Positions 28,401-40,309 of a DNA stretch of 64,000 bases are shown one piece after another (the first letter of the stretch is position 1; each line of letters begins with the position of its first letter). The position numbers and the translations under genes are program-made. Below the pieces are notes generated by a model. The model was not told the origin of the DNA. It made no database searches and saw nothing but the letters and a program-made list of their open reading frames with translations. Origin of the DNA: Paragonimus westermani (lineage: Eukaryota; Platyhelminthes; Trematoda; Plagiorchiida; Troglotrematidae); assembly GCA_008508345.1 (NCBI GenBank), contig QNGE01000274.1, positions 152,802-216,801 of the forward strand. The letters are read 5' to 3'.

Positions 28401-31400
28401 CCTGATAGGCGTGCACATCGGTTGTGTAGGTTAAAAACTCTTTCATCAAGATTCACCCGGGGAATAAGCTGATGCGGATGATGGACCGTTGTGCCACCAG
28501 ATTCAAGTTTGCCAGCTTGGCCTGTCGTAAAACGTCATATAATCCCTATGACGGTATTATAGCATGGCGTATGACGTCTATAACGACAGACAATTGGCTA
28601 CTAGCCTCCCGGCAGCACACCATCCGTACAGCACGCTTTCACCCTAGGGTTTGGATATCTCCGGTCTACTCTAACTGTGTGCGACTCACTATTTGGATCA
28701 ACGGCTCACTAGGTAAGATGATAATTCGATTAGCTTACAATCAGTTTATTTATTAGGATAATCTTTTTGATGATATTTCGGACACTGGGGAAAGTGCCCT
28801 CATACCAAGGCTGGCTGAACAATTCACACAGCGTTACGAACAGATTCTTTGTGTGCACGCTTCTTCAGTCATAACAAACGCTGCTTACTGTTTCAACACA
28901 AAGACGTATGTAAAAGTGTTCGTTTTAATGCAACGGTCAAGTTACTCTTTTCAGTCATTGTTTGTCCACTTCGGACCGATGAAGAACGTACCAAAATTAT
29001 GGTTGGCTACATGTACGACAGCATTCAGGTTTTAAATAGAAATCCCATAAATGTGCTTGGGACAGCCAAAAAGTATACGTTATTGAAAGTTAAAATATTG
29101 TGGTATAGTTCATATTAACATTAAGCGTGCTGGTCAAATGAAAACGATGCAGACACCGTTGACCATTCCTGATGTTGCACACATTAAATTACGTTGTACC
29201 GATCAATAAAATTCCTTTGCATACGTGCGACTTCCAAAAACTATTCGGACTTCAACAGTTAATAAAAATATACTGATATTTAACATCGCAAAGACAAGCT
29301 TCTCCGCATCTATAGATTTACGATTTAAAACTTCGCAAAATGGTCATCTTGCAATCCCACTTGATGGCGAAAATGTTACGGGAAGAAAGAAGAGAAAATT
29401 GACTAGTAATGTAAAGTTTGTTGGGGCTTGTATTGCGGAGGTATAATTTTCTTGTTCATACGCTCTTGCTGTCGATATAAACTTCATTAGGATACTTTCT
29501 TAAAACATGAAGCAAACAATATGCATCAGATTTTAGCGTTCACATTCCCAGAACGCTTTTATTGAGCTCCGTTCGAAAAAAAACGGCAGACTCGAGTTTT
29601 GTTTTGTTAGAGCTCCATAGTAGCGCACCTTGTTGTCACGACTGGAAATGGAAATCCGGCCATGATTTCGTGAACTACCTATACTGACACTATGTCACTG
29701 ACTACATATTAGGCACGATTGAATGACTGTATGCATCGCTATGCCCCACTCGCCCTAGATTGCTGCTCGGATTTTTCAATCCCTTAGAGGGAAGAAGCAG
29801 TTACTCTACTATTAACTCCAGTTTATGATCTTACAACCAGAACTTCTCTCCAAATCGAAATCACAGAACGCATTAAAATGCTGAGTAGTGAGCCGATTGT
29901 TAATAACGGGAGTGAACTCTGTGTGCAGTGCTTCCTTCTAAACTGTATCGTCTACAGCATCTCCGGGTATGCAAATGCAAGCAACCACTCTGAGAAATGT
30001 TTAGTTTTTCTAATTCGAAACCCATGTTAATTGGAAGTGAAAAAATTTGATTAGAATGTCCTTAGTTTGTTCATTCTTTTCTGTGACCTACCACTAGTAA
30101 GCTCGTTCAGTTACGATTCAATACTAACAACAAAACTGCCAGGAAGATTCCATTGAACCTCTGTTGCACTGTGTGGCTAAAACCCGATTAGTGTGTGATT
30201 GAATAGCAATAAGTCATAGGAACATTGTTTGTTGAAATATATGTTAGGTTAGTTCAGTCCATTGAAAATATCCTCGCCTCGCAATGTGACCGAAAAGATT
30301 TTGTAAGTTGAGAAGGATGCACAGAAAAACGTATAAAAACGAAGCATCCCAATTCAGTGGTCATCTTCAAATATATATTCGGTCTCTCTATTTTGTACTC
30401 ACAACACTATCATGTACAAAATGGATTCTGTAGAAGGTAACTTCGAACACTTACCTTCCAGAACATCGTGTGATCCCCAGATTAGACCGAACAGAGTCCA
30501 AGTGCTGTTGTTGGAGAGGATTCCTTACAACGCAAAAGAGTGCGTCAGTTCACAGCTGATATTGAATATTATCAACACACACCATCAGAAGCTCACCAGT
30601 TATTTGGTGGAATTGCTTGAATGGGTGAATAACTTGTTGATATCACATTACGTTAATAATATATTTGACACACTGAACGTCCCGGCATTCTAGCGCCGAC
30701 CAACTACAAGGAAATCTATAGACTTTGAAGCAATTCCAACCAATATTTTTACACGAAACTCTAGATGGTCTCGCGCGGTTTTATTACTGTGTAAATTAGC
30801 GTTATTCAAACTCCTATCGAATACACTGGGAATCTTATTCGTTTACTAACAGAGGATGCAGGGCCTAAAATTGGAGTATCTTGCATTGAGTTAATTCACT
30901 GGCTGAACACTTTAACATTTTTCTTTCAGGTTGAATAAAACCTCGATATCAACAAAGTTCGATTTAGCTGTAAGTTGTGAAAGTTATGTCGACGGCGATT
31001 TGCTTTCGAATGATTATAACCATTTTCTCATATTTTTATAATCCTGTGTAATTTTGCATTCCCACTTCAGCAAAAACCGACAACCAAATTGTCGTTTATC
31101 AGCGTTTTCTACTCGTGAACGGTAGGCAGTGAATTGTATCTTTCCGGTTATCGCGCGTCCACTTGACACTGTTTTGTTGCACATGCCGAAATTGAGTAGT
31201 TGATATATTAGCGTAAGAAAGGTCGTTTCAGTCACGCACATTCTTTGTTGTTTAATCAACAACAATCACGGAAAATGACCAAGTCACAAGCCGACTGACA
31301 ACATTCCGACTAAGAAATTCGTTTCTCCACAGTTGTTATTCAGGGATCCTCTAGCCAGTATACTTCGCTTCAAAATTTAATTCACTTTATCTTGCGTTAA

Positions 31401-32985
31401 TCCTGCAGCTCGTTTAGATTTGGCAGTCAGCCTACGGGCTGAATCTGAATGTGTTTCAGGTTGTCATTCTGCTTGCCTTATTTCCTGAGTTCATTTCTAG
31501 GTTCACTGAAGGCTAAGTCAGCAGAAGTGATTGACCTCTTCGTCGGTTAATATCCGAACCTACCCCCAAGTAGTCGATCAGTGTGATGGATCAGAACAGC
31601 ACCTTCAGTGATGTATAACTACACAAAATACCGTCAACGAACGAGAAGCACATGCACCCGACTGATTCTCAGTTTGGAACGATCAGTCCACATACCGCAC
31701 TATTTTGTAGCTTAAAAGCGAAACATTCTTCCAACAGTGAGACTTCACTGAAAAACCACAGAGAAACAGTTTCAAGTGTACAACAAATGTTGGCTCAGAC
31801 ACTCTTTTGAGTGATAGCGACCATTTAAAACGTGAACATTTATCGGTTCATGTGCAAATCATTCACAATATACTTGTGTTTCAACTGACTGTTTGGAAGA
31901 AGCGGCTGAATACAGCAAACAACCGGTCGATATCTCCAAACGTGTCTTTCCGCTAATGTACTAAATTGGACAAAGGGGATCCAATATTTCAAATTGGACG
32001 ATCCGTAAAGTCGCCTGTTTGTTTTTCTGGTTCGCTTCTTCATTGATATAACGATATGAACGCCACCTTGCAGGCGCTCGTCAAAATGCAATGAAATTTG
32101 TCTGAATGCAGATTTCGTGACATCATCAAATATCGTAAGAATCATCTGTATTTTTCAATTTATTGTAGATCGAGTCAATGTAGGAATGTTTTCAGCACAT
32201 TTGCACACATTTGACAAAAGACACTCTCTAACTCAATCATTGTGATATTCGTACTGCATGATCCATTGTCATGGGGAATTTAAATAAGGCAGCGTTGTCG
32301 TTGGGCGGTAATCTACTTTGAGACGTGTTTTTGTAAGACATTTAACCCAGGGAAAATGTCTGTACACAGTTTGAAAAAAATGCGGCGTAAACTAAAAGCC
32401 ATTGCCACAGACATCTCGTTCATTGTCGCTGGTCTATTTTCACGTAGGGATTAACGTTTGAAGATTACATTGGGACTACTTTTGAGGTGGTATTAGAAGA
32501 AACCCAACGAAATGGTCAGTGAAAATATTCTGAGTGAGCTGATCACACAGCACCGGCGTATTAATAACAACGACATGCACTGACCATATGGTATTGTATT
32601 CGCCTATCTAGGCTCACACTGAACTAACAGCCGAAATCAGCCATTGATCAAAATTATCTCGCAGCGGAATAAGACCTGAATATCTTTGAAAACTCTGATT
32701 TTCATATAATCTACCAATTCACCTTCAGATGAGTTGAAGTAAAGACTGAGAAAGGGTCAAAACTTGTTCTCCGGAGTAACATTTCGTACATTCTGATCAC
32801 ACATGGACATGTAACTAATTTTAAACATTAAGATAAGGTACCGTAGGGCGGAAATAATGGCTTAAGGGATTAGACAGACAGACACGGAAATGAAGATTAA
32901 ACGAATGGGACTGCTGACTACCAAGGCAGCCGCAGCGTTAACACAAACTGTTTCTGAACACACAGGGGGGGATTATAACGTCTGA
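25460..32985. other. No recognisable gene
   Basis: Frames reach 94 codons (28472-28756), 93 codons (30412-30693) and 101 codons (minus, 31840-32145), but none matches a family that I recognise. A (TA)n tract lies at 26079-26097 and a small gtactgat duplication at about 27230. Nothing else is supported. Confidence 0.4.
26079..26097. repeat. (TA)n microsatellite
   Basis: Short AT dinucleotide tract. Confidence 0.75.
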
Positions 32986-32989
32986 TAGC

Positions 32990-33268
32990 CAAGGTTGTTT
33001 CAGTATGTAGTTGCAGTATGAGCTACATAGGGAGGATAAACCGTCAGCTGGCTTCTCGTATCAAAGAGCATGTTCCCAAGTGGCTGGAAACACAGCTAGA
33101 AACACCAGGCGCTTGCATCGGGGCCGACGGACGGCACCCGACATCATCAATAGCGAGACACCTAATCCAAACAGGACACAGAGTCAAGGTTTGTGACGCA
33201 TTCTCTGTGATTTTTCGAAGTCACCGGAAACGTATCCTCCAGTTTGCTGAGGCTTTGGCTATCAGACG
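32990..33268 (+). pseudogene. Penelope-like GIY-YIG endonuclease domain, cut by assembly gap
   Basis: The frame from 33018 shows a PLE GIY-YIG endonuclease: MSYIGR with R and Q at the expected places, then RIKEHVPKWL, then SSIARHLIQTGHRV, then RILQFAEALAIR just before the gap. In PLEs this C-terminal domain nicks the target DNA. The YIG motif, the Arg of RIKEH and the AEA(L)AI block, which carries the family's Glu, are visible. The domain lacks its final segment because Ns start at 33269. The apparent long frame across the gap is an artefact of the Ns. Upstream of 33000 I see no reverse transcriptase on this strand, so the copy is 5'-truncated or too decayed to read. Confidence 0.85.
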
Positions 33269-33902
33269 NNNNNNNNNNNNNNNNNNNNNNNNNNNNNNNN
33301 NNNNNNNNNNNNNNNNNNNNNNNNNNNNNNNNNNNNNNNNNNNNNNNNNNNNNNNNNNNNNNNNNNNNNNNNNNNNNNNNNNNNNNNNNNNNNNNNNNNN
33401 NNNNNNNNNNNNNNNNNNNNNNNNNNNNNNNNNNNNNNNNNNNNNNNNNNNNNNNNNNNNNNNNNNNNNNNNNNNNNNNNNNNNNNNNNNNNNNNNNNNN
33501 NNNNNNNNNNNNNNNNNNNNNNNNNNNNNNNNNNNNNNNNNNNNNNNNNNNNNNNNNNNNNNNNNNNNNNNNNNNNNNNNNNNNNNNNNNNNNNNNNNNN
33601 NNNNNNNNNNNNNNNNNNNNNNNNNNNNNNNNNNNNNNNNNNNNNNNNNNNNNNNNNNNNNNNNNNNNNNNNNNNNNNNNNNNNNNNNNNNNNNNNNNNN
33701 NNNNNNNNNNNNNNNNNNNNNNNNNNNNNNNNNNNNNNNNNNNNNNNNNNNNNNNNNNNNNNNNNNNNNNNNNNNNNNNNNNNNNNNNNNNNNNNNNNNN
33801 NNNNNNNNNNNNNNNNNNNNNNNNNNNNNNNNNNNNNNNNNNNNNNNNNNNNNNNNNNNNNNNNNNNNNNNNNNNNNNNNNNNNNNNNNNNNNNNNNNNN
33901 NN
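33269..33902. other. Assembly gap (Ns)
   Basis: 634 undetermined bases, flanked by a PLE endonuclease on the left and a SINE-like copy on the right. Both are repeats, a likely reason for the scaffold gap. The gap length may be an estimate. Confidence 0.99.
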
Positions 33903-33935
33903 GCTCTAATGAGAGCGAAACTCGAGTCTAGTGCT
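33903..33935 (+). ncRNA. Hammerhead ribozyme (3' two-thirds), consensus core
   Basis: Stem II gctct (33903-33907), loop aatg, agagc (33912-33916) is a perfect five-pair helix. GAAA follows at 33917-33920. A minimal stem III (ctcgag) follows, then GTC with predicted cleavage after 33928, then tagtgc (33929-33934), which in copy 1 pairs with gcacta. CTGACGA and the stem I 5' strand would be in the gap. All residues that can be seen fit an active type I hammerhead with a very short stem III. Confidence 0.75.
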
Positions 33936-34016
33936 TCTTTTCGAAAGAGGCTGGCTGGATAGTCTATCTGAATGCGAACGCTGCGATCAAATGTGAGTGA
34001 TGGTCAACTTGAAAAT
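33903..34016 (+). repeat. SINE-like element copy 3, 5' part in gap
   Basis: The copy begins directly at the end of the gap, within the ribozyme, and continues through the full conserved body (cttcttttcgaaagaggctg, then gcgatcaaatgtgagtgatg) to tcaacttgaaaa at 34016. Its promoter half must lie in the gap. Of the copies in the window it is closest to the apparent family consensus in the ribozyme region. Confidence 0.85.
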
Positions 34017-34299
34017 ATCGTAATCACTTTAACGAATCAAAATGAACACTATATCCTTGTAATCCTAGTGAGTACCTCGTGAAGTTACTTTCCGCGCTCC
34101 AGAATGCATTACATTTAGAAACATTGTTAATAACACTTGTTTGTAAGGCTTGGCTCAATATGTTTTGCCGTGTATCAATAGAAACACAGGTTGAATATCC
34201 CTTTTGTTAACTATCAGATATGAATGTTACTAAATGAAGCAGACATTATTGGTTCAAGATGAAACTAACCAATATTACCTAGGCGGTCATTTTCATGTA

Positions 34300-35100
34300 A
34301 TCGAAAGATCGTTTTGCCCATGCAAATCACCTTGCAGCACGGAAGGACGTGAAGAATAAAAATGCCGTCGTGCTAAAACCATACGAATCCCTCGATGCTG
34401 TATGCATAGACAAAGAAGAGTGCACTCAGAAAGTATTAGCCGCACTGAATGATGGAAATATCTTCCAGAATATAGACGGGGTTCAAAATGTTATTGACAC
34501 GGAATGTCGAATAATTCCATACCAGGATTTGTTGCCTCTACAACGGATGATTTAAGAATTTGCTTCTACAATGCAGCAACCGTATATTATGCTGAAAACA
34601 CACGAACCCGAATCACCATTCAGAGCGAACAACAAAAAGTGGCTTGTTGGTTGGCACAGGCGCTAGCTGAGAGATTTGCTGGCGAATACCCATTTGCTTT
34701 GCCACAAGACTTCGGTTAAATCAAACTAGCAACAGCTTCATGTGTTCAGTGGACACTGAATCACTTTTGTGAACGTTCCGTTGATCGAGACAGAATTTCT
34801 TTGCGACCTGTTTGATACCAAGGGCTTTGACGTAAACTTTCTCGGGTCTACCGTACTTCTACTGTGCCCACAGAGCAACAGCGTCAATTTTTAGGAGATG
34901 ACTTACAGAGGGATAGATGGAGATGGCATGGTGAGGCTGTTGGAGCCGATGCTTAGAAACTCTCACGTACCAGTGAGACAAGACGATTGCAACTTTATTG
35001 CTGAACAAAGTTGTAAGGATAACGTTTTCAAGTATGTGCTTCATTTGATGTTCACAGCGAGGACAAGAGTTAAACAAAATTTCTTGGCTTAAAGCCTGCA
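34300..35100 (+). pseudogene. Penelope-like reverse transcriptase, frame-broken
   Basis: Relic of a PLE RT. Blocks appear in order on the plus strand across all three frames: KNKNAVVLKP...DKEECTQKVLAALND (34349-34500), matching the VVLKPDKG block but with DKG lost; QPYIMLKTHEPESPFR (about 34575-34625), matching GLPKTHKPDSPLRP; KVACWLAQALAERF (34639-34680); MCSVDTESLL from 34740 (motif A, Asp retained), then after a frame change NVPLIETEFLCDLFD; YRGIDGDGMVRLLEPML (34903-34955, motif B); and QDDCNFIAEQSC (34980-35015, motif C with both Asp retained). Several single-base indels interrupt it. After 35100 I lose the homology. A minus-strand frame at 35226-35400 has a weak PLE-linker look. It lies downstream of the endonuclease at 33.0 kb, the wrong order for one element, so it is a separate copy or a tandem neighbour. 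Confidence 0.7.
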
Positions 35101-38100
35101 TCTAGAAATTTGCTTCTGGCTGCCAGTATTTGGTGCAACTGAGACAATATCACAAATCTGAACAACGTAACGAATTCACTCGACATTTGGAGACGTTCAA
35201 GTTGGAATCATACCCGTCCGTTTTTTCAAAAATAAACCACATGACATCCAACCTCAAACCAACTAATAAGCTCACGGGTTATCTGCAAGCATGTGTTGCA
35301 CCCCTCTTTTTCTATTTTTAATGCGTTCTTCACAAGGCGACTCGCGTATATTTTGGTATCCCTGGATTCATATGGTGTGCTGTTTCTCCACATTTTTACT
35401 GATGCCGTGTAACTGCTTGCAGGACGTCTGCGCATTCTTGAAGGGCTGACTGTTAATTGTTTGTGGTGGGCATGTAGTGAACGGAGCATCACATTAAAAA
35501 GATCGCTTAGTCGGTTGAGCATTCAAGGTGTACAGTATGTGACGAGAGGCTTGACAGAAAGTTAGGCTTTTTACCTGTCTTCTAAGCAATTTTCAAGCTC
35601 ACTCAACTTGTAAACCAGTTCAGTCCTTGGTCTACAAAACGTTTAGAGAAAACCAGTCTGAAAATCCAAAAAATCTGTTCAACGTGTGTGTGTGTGCCGT
35701 AACATCAGAAGAGACTAAGACTGCCCTGAAAAGCATGTTACCCAGGAATAGCCATACATGTTGCCTCACCGAAGATGCACTGCAAATTCCACTCTGCTGT
35801 TCTGAATTTGAGACCAAAGCTTCTACTTAGAAAATAGTTGCAAGGCCAATCGAGGCATGCAAGCGGCTATCGCTTTAACAACCGGTTGCCTAGATCAACG
35901 TTGATAGCACGAGCCATAGCTTCCTAGCTAATGTGGTTATCTAGTAAGCCTGTGGTGAATTCATTTTTTTTACATTGTATTTTCCTAATTTCGCACAACT
36001 GTCTCATCAGACTGTACTGTAAAACTTTGCTTACATTGATAGAAATTACTGACGCAAAACTTCTGAAGGAATTCTGTCATGCATAAACGATGCCGATGAT
36101 TTACAACCAAATATAACAATCCATTGTTGGGTTGATTTTTGGCTCTAGTGTTTCGTACCATCAGCTGTGCTTGAAACACTTCGAACACTCCCCAACGTCA
36201 TCGGACTTCTAATTAGATGTTTAACTTCAGTGAGTCCAGTCGTTGATAGCACTGGTTATTTTGTATCGATATTTATTGCAGTTTATTTGTTTTCTCCCTC
36301 ACAAGCCTGGCAAATCCAATTGTTATTCTTCTGACCAGATTGATATCACATCTTATGTTGACCACGGTGAATCAAACAGACGTTTCCAAATGAACTGTTC
36401 CAAACCAAAGACATTTACGCAACCGCAACAGACCAATCTAATCAAACTGAACGGAAACATGCAGGGCAAAATCCAGACCAGTCAAACTGACGGACACTGT
36501 AAATGAAACACCGTAGACACAAACATCAGCACACCCAGGATAATACTGCCAAACTGGCCCACAGTTGTGTTCCGATTTACAACTGCCTTCAATCTGTTTG
36601 CAAGTAGTTCAATATTGCTAGCAGATTCTGAGGTGAATAACAGAAAGGAATTGATGAGTGTCTATACAGTTGACTTTTCCTAAGTTTGCTCTCGTACTGT
36701 GTCCGCTAAGGGTTAATCTTCGTGCCGTAGCTGACTTAGAGAAGATAGTCTTGTTGCAACAAGCTACCCATAACGAAAGTGGGACTGCAGTTAGTTTGCG
36801 CCCTAACTGAGACAAACACAGGCACCTACGGTCGCGGTTTGGGGCCTAAGTGCTCGATAAAAGTAGGCGCAAGAATATTATTAAACACGATGAACCTGCA
36901 TCTGGAAGCCCCGATATCCTCACTCAAGCAATGTACGGTTTACACTAGTAACGACTATAAACATCACTCACTGGTCTGTCTGATCTAACAGGCACTGATA
37001 CAAATCGTCTGCCCCAGCTGACGTACTTGGCCTCGGTGAGTACACCTTGAATTCTGGCAAATAAATTTCTACAGGGAAATGACGAAACAGGCCCAGGTTG
37101 GGTTAGCCCACAGCCTGTTTACAGTTGTTTATCTGAAACAAGCACCTTCAAGTATCGTCAGATCAGAGGCGAGACAAAAGTGTACTATCGTAAAATCTAA
37201 TGCTGTTGCTCTTACTATTGCCCCAGGTGGTCTGCGTGTAAATGTTAACTCTAGTCAAATATTTACAAAAAAGCGACTTGTCTTCATTACGGTAAGGGAT
37301 GATGGTCACATCGTACACTGTAACACATCGACCAAACCCTTCTGACTTGCTGAAACCCCTCGAGCAGATCCACCTGCTATGATTATTACAGTAAAACCAA
37401 TGCTTGGAGTCGTTTTCACACCGACAGGGCTTCTCTGTTTAGTAAACTAGACAAACTTCGAGAAAACTGTTCCCGGTGGATCATATTTACGGCGGACGTC
37501 ACGGAAGCTTAGCATGAAGGAGGAGCTTAGGGTGGAAAACTGTCCATCCCAGCGTCACCGTGTTCGTAATAGAAAGCAAATCGGCAAAGCAGTTGGTTTA
37601 GCCGTCTACTGAATGTCGGACACAAAAATCACTTATGAGTGTCAAAGTGCTACCGGATGTTCCGGATTCGGTACGGCAAGTAAATAACGTCACCACTAAT
37701 CGCATCCGTGTGAGTTACAGATTTTCTTATGTGCACAGGGTTGGCGACAGAGCTTTCCTTAACACTCTGTACAGAATATTATCCTGAGGCTATACACAAA
37801 TACTGGCATTGGAATTTTTGCCGAGTTTTGCATGTAGGTTGCAAACGATTGATCACCAAACGTAATCGGTGTGTAGTTGATTCAACATATAGTCTTGAAC
37901 ATGGTGTTTGGTGGAGTGTAAACGATGCCTGCACTTATATAACGGGGTAAGATTACCTTCTAATCTGAATTCTGTTTGGTCACTTTCTTTTGTTTTAGTC
38001 TTTGAACCTAATTATCATTGGCTGCTTTTTGTTGCCTCTGAACTTTGAACTGAGACCAGATTGGTTTTTCTCTAGACCTCCCAAAACTTTGATCTAGGGT

Positions 38101-38530
38101 CTGTTGCTGTATTACTTTCACTTCAAGGCTGATTGGTTGGTCCCTGCCCTTTGACTGGCTATACCGTTTTGTCGCTTCTGGAATTCGATCCGATTAATCA
38201 TCCACTGTCCCGTTTCGATCACTGGTCCCATTCGCCAAACTGTTCCTTTCGTGTGTGTTCAGTTTGGCGGCGTTTATATCTCCTCAGGTCCTTGGCTCGC
38301 ATCGGCACGTAGATGTTTTTCAGCACAATGTTTTTCAGTGATCCAATTGAGGAATTTTGTTGTTTCCGGTGTTTGCTTGACTGAGGAGTTCAACGGTACT
38401 TCTGGACAGATATCAAAGAAAGCTGGCTGTGTCTCGTGATGATCATTACGTGCTGATAATTTTTGTCTTGTTTGTTTGATGTAATATCGTCCGGAGTCAT
38501 TGCATCAGGTTTAGTATAAAATGTTTCTTC
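35101..38530. other. No clearly recognisable gene
   Basis: Frames up to 98 codons exist. The minus frame at 35226-35522 may hold a PLE linker (IYASRLVKNAL) but this is weak. The rest, including the 88-codon plus frame at 37079-37345, matches nothing that I know. Confidence 0.4.
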
Positions 38531-38532
38531 TG

Positions 38533-40095
38533 TTAATCGATTTTGGTTGTTCCTTTGTTTTTAACAGCAATATTCGTAATGCTGCCATTGGTTCGTGCAC
38601 TAGCACAATACCTTGTGGTCTCTGAAGCTTTGCGTTCATTTCTGATACTGTTTTGATACATGAAAGTACAAGCCGTTTCGTTGATAACTCCATAGAGGTA
38701 AATATCTCTGTTTGTGCAAAAAGCTCTGTGTGTGGTAAACTCATGTGTGTCTCCTGCAAAGAAATGCTCCACACAAGTACGTTTCCTCATTTCACCAAAG
38801 CTGCGCGGCATTACAGTGTTTCAGTGACAAGTTACGAGTTGGTCCTGGTGTGTTTATTTTTGTTAACCTGAGGTCTCCAATGTTCCATCAGGTCTGCGGC
38901 TGATTAGTACGTCCAAGAAAGGTAGCTGATTGTCAGTTTCTATCTCCATGGTAAATTTAATATGGTTGAAAACGTTGGTGAATAGTCTGTGCGTGTTTTC
39001 TATCACTGAGCGTTTAAGGATTACAAACGTATGGTCGACATATCTTCTCCACAGTTTTGGTTTGATCCCTGGCGGCGTAACATTCTCTAACCTGTGCACG
39101 ACCACCTCAACGGTGAATCCGAGTATGAGCAAGCCCACTGGAGTTCCTGTAATATGTCCATAGATTTTGCCACTAAGGTTCAAGCATTGTGATGAACATG
39201 GCTCTATGAAATTGCGTGAACTCTCCGGTTCCAACAATGCATTCGGTCGAGAATTTTTTTAAACAGCCTTTTCAGTGTTTCTGTGGCGAGGGTGAGGTCG
39301 ATGGAGGTGAACAGCTCTGTTATGAGACTGTTGTCTTGTCCTATTATATTCTGAAATTTCACATGTCCCTCAAGAACTGCAGATCACTGCTATTGGAATG
39401 TCCTGATCTATCGACGGCAGGTCGTGGTCGCTTGAATAAGTCTTTGGCCAGATTGTGTGTCGGTATATCTGGCAGGAATACAGTTGGTCTTAGTGGGATA
39501 CTGTCCTTGTGTGTTTTTCGTAGTCCATAGAATTGAGCCGTGGATGCGCCAATTGATTGCATTTTTCAGAGTTCCTGTTTGTTTGTTCCGTACGCAGCTT
39601 CCAGTTTCCCTAATGTGGCGCCGAATTTATTGGCTAGTTTTGTGGTAAGATCAACACCGAGCAGTTAGTGGGGGGTTATGTCGTTTAGCACCTGTTTCGC
39701 TTTATTCACGTGATCTGCTTTGTCCATGATGAACGTCATCCGTCATTTTACAGCTGGTACTGTCATGATGTTGGCATCCTTTTGAGGTAGTTTAACGTTC
39801 ATTGGTCGCCTGTAGTGAACTTCTTGGACTGCCTAATGCCGGTCTTGAATGGAACGATAGTTCGTCTGATTTGTTACCGTGCCCTTTTTGACGAGCAGTT
39901 AGATTTCATTATTTGCCCCAAGTTGGTCAAGTATTTTTGTTTGTTGCATCCCCCGTAATGAAAGCAAGACCCTTGATAAAAGACACGACTAGTTCTCTTC
40001 GATATCCGCTCACGTGAATGGAACATTATACAGCCTGGGTGCCGCGGAAATCCTGAAAACATGTCGCAGTTACACCTAAACTTGAAAATAAACAC
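38533..40095 (-). pseudogene. Penelope-like element protein, best preserved RT in window
   Basis: A PLE RT relic of about 500 codons. From 40095 downward: an N-terminal block (SRERISKRTSR...GSCFHYGGCNKQKYLTNL, then QIRRTIVPFKTG); near 39750 VPAVK-stop-RMTFIMDKADHVNKAKQVLND, matching VPADKGRMTVIMDKADYVNKA; 39562-39359 STAQFYGLRKTHKDSIPLRPTVFLPDIPT...LAKDLFKR; about 39330-39250 the LFTSIDLTLATETL stretch; 39165-39115 GTPVGLLILGFTVEVVVHRLE (motif B); 39045-39020 WRRYVDHTFVI (motif C); 38930-38900 LPFLDVLISRRPDGTLETS; then THQDQL and KRTCVEHFF in the same frame through further stops. The second catalytic Asp of YVDD is His (codon 39033-39031). In-frame stops lie just after GTLETSG and before THQDQ, and a frameshift lies near 39237. 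No endonuclease was found below 38533. The copy is dead. Confidence 0.9.
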
Positions 40096-40309
40096 AGAAA
40101 CAACCCAACAAGCAATCGACTGACACTGTTTTTAGCGGTCTCTAAGTTAATTGACAGATTATCAGATGGCTCTCAATGGGTTAAGGTTGTAGATTTCGAA
40201 CCCATTACCAGAGGGTAAAATAGCGCTCTTAAGCCATACTCAGTCTTACGAACCTTGGAGGAAGGGTGTTTGCACGAAAGCTGTTTGGACGAAGGCTGTT
40301 GGCAAAAGA

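Noticed and set aside
33018..33962. Apparent 314-codon open frame
   Set aside because: Most of it is Ns. Only the part before 33269 is real coding homology (PLE endonuclease).
35970..36015. CTGATGA...GAAA on the minus strand, hammerhead-like
   Set aside because: Stem II is only partly pairable and the strands flanking a possible cleavage site do not form stem I.
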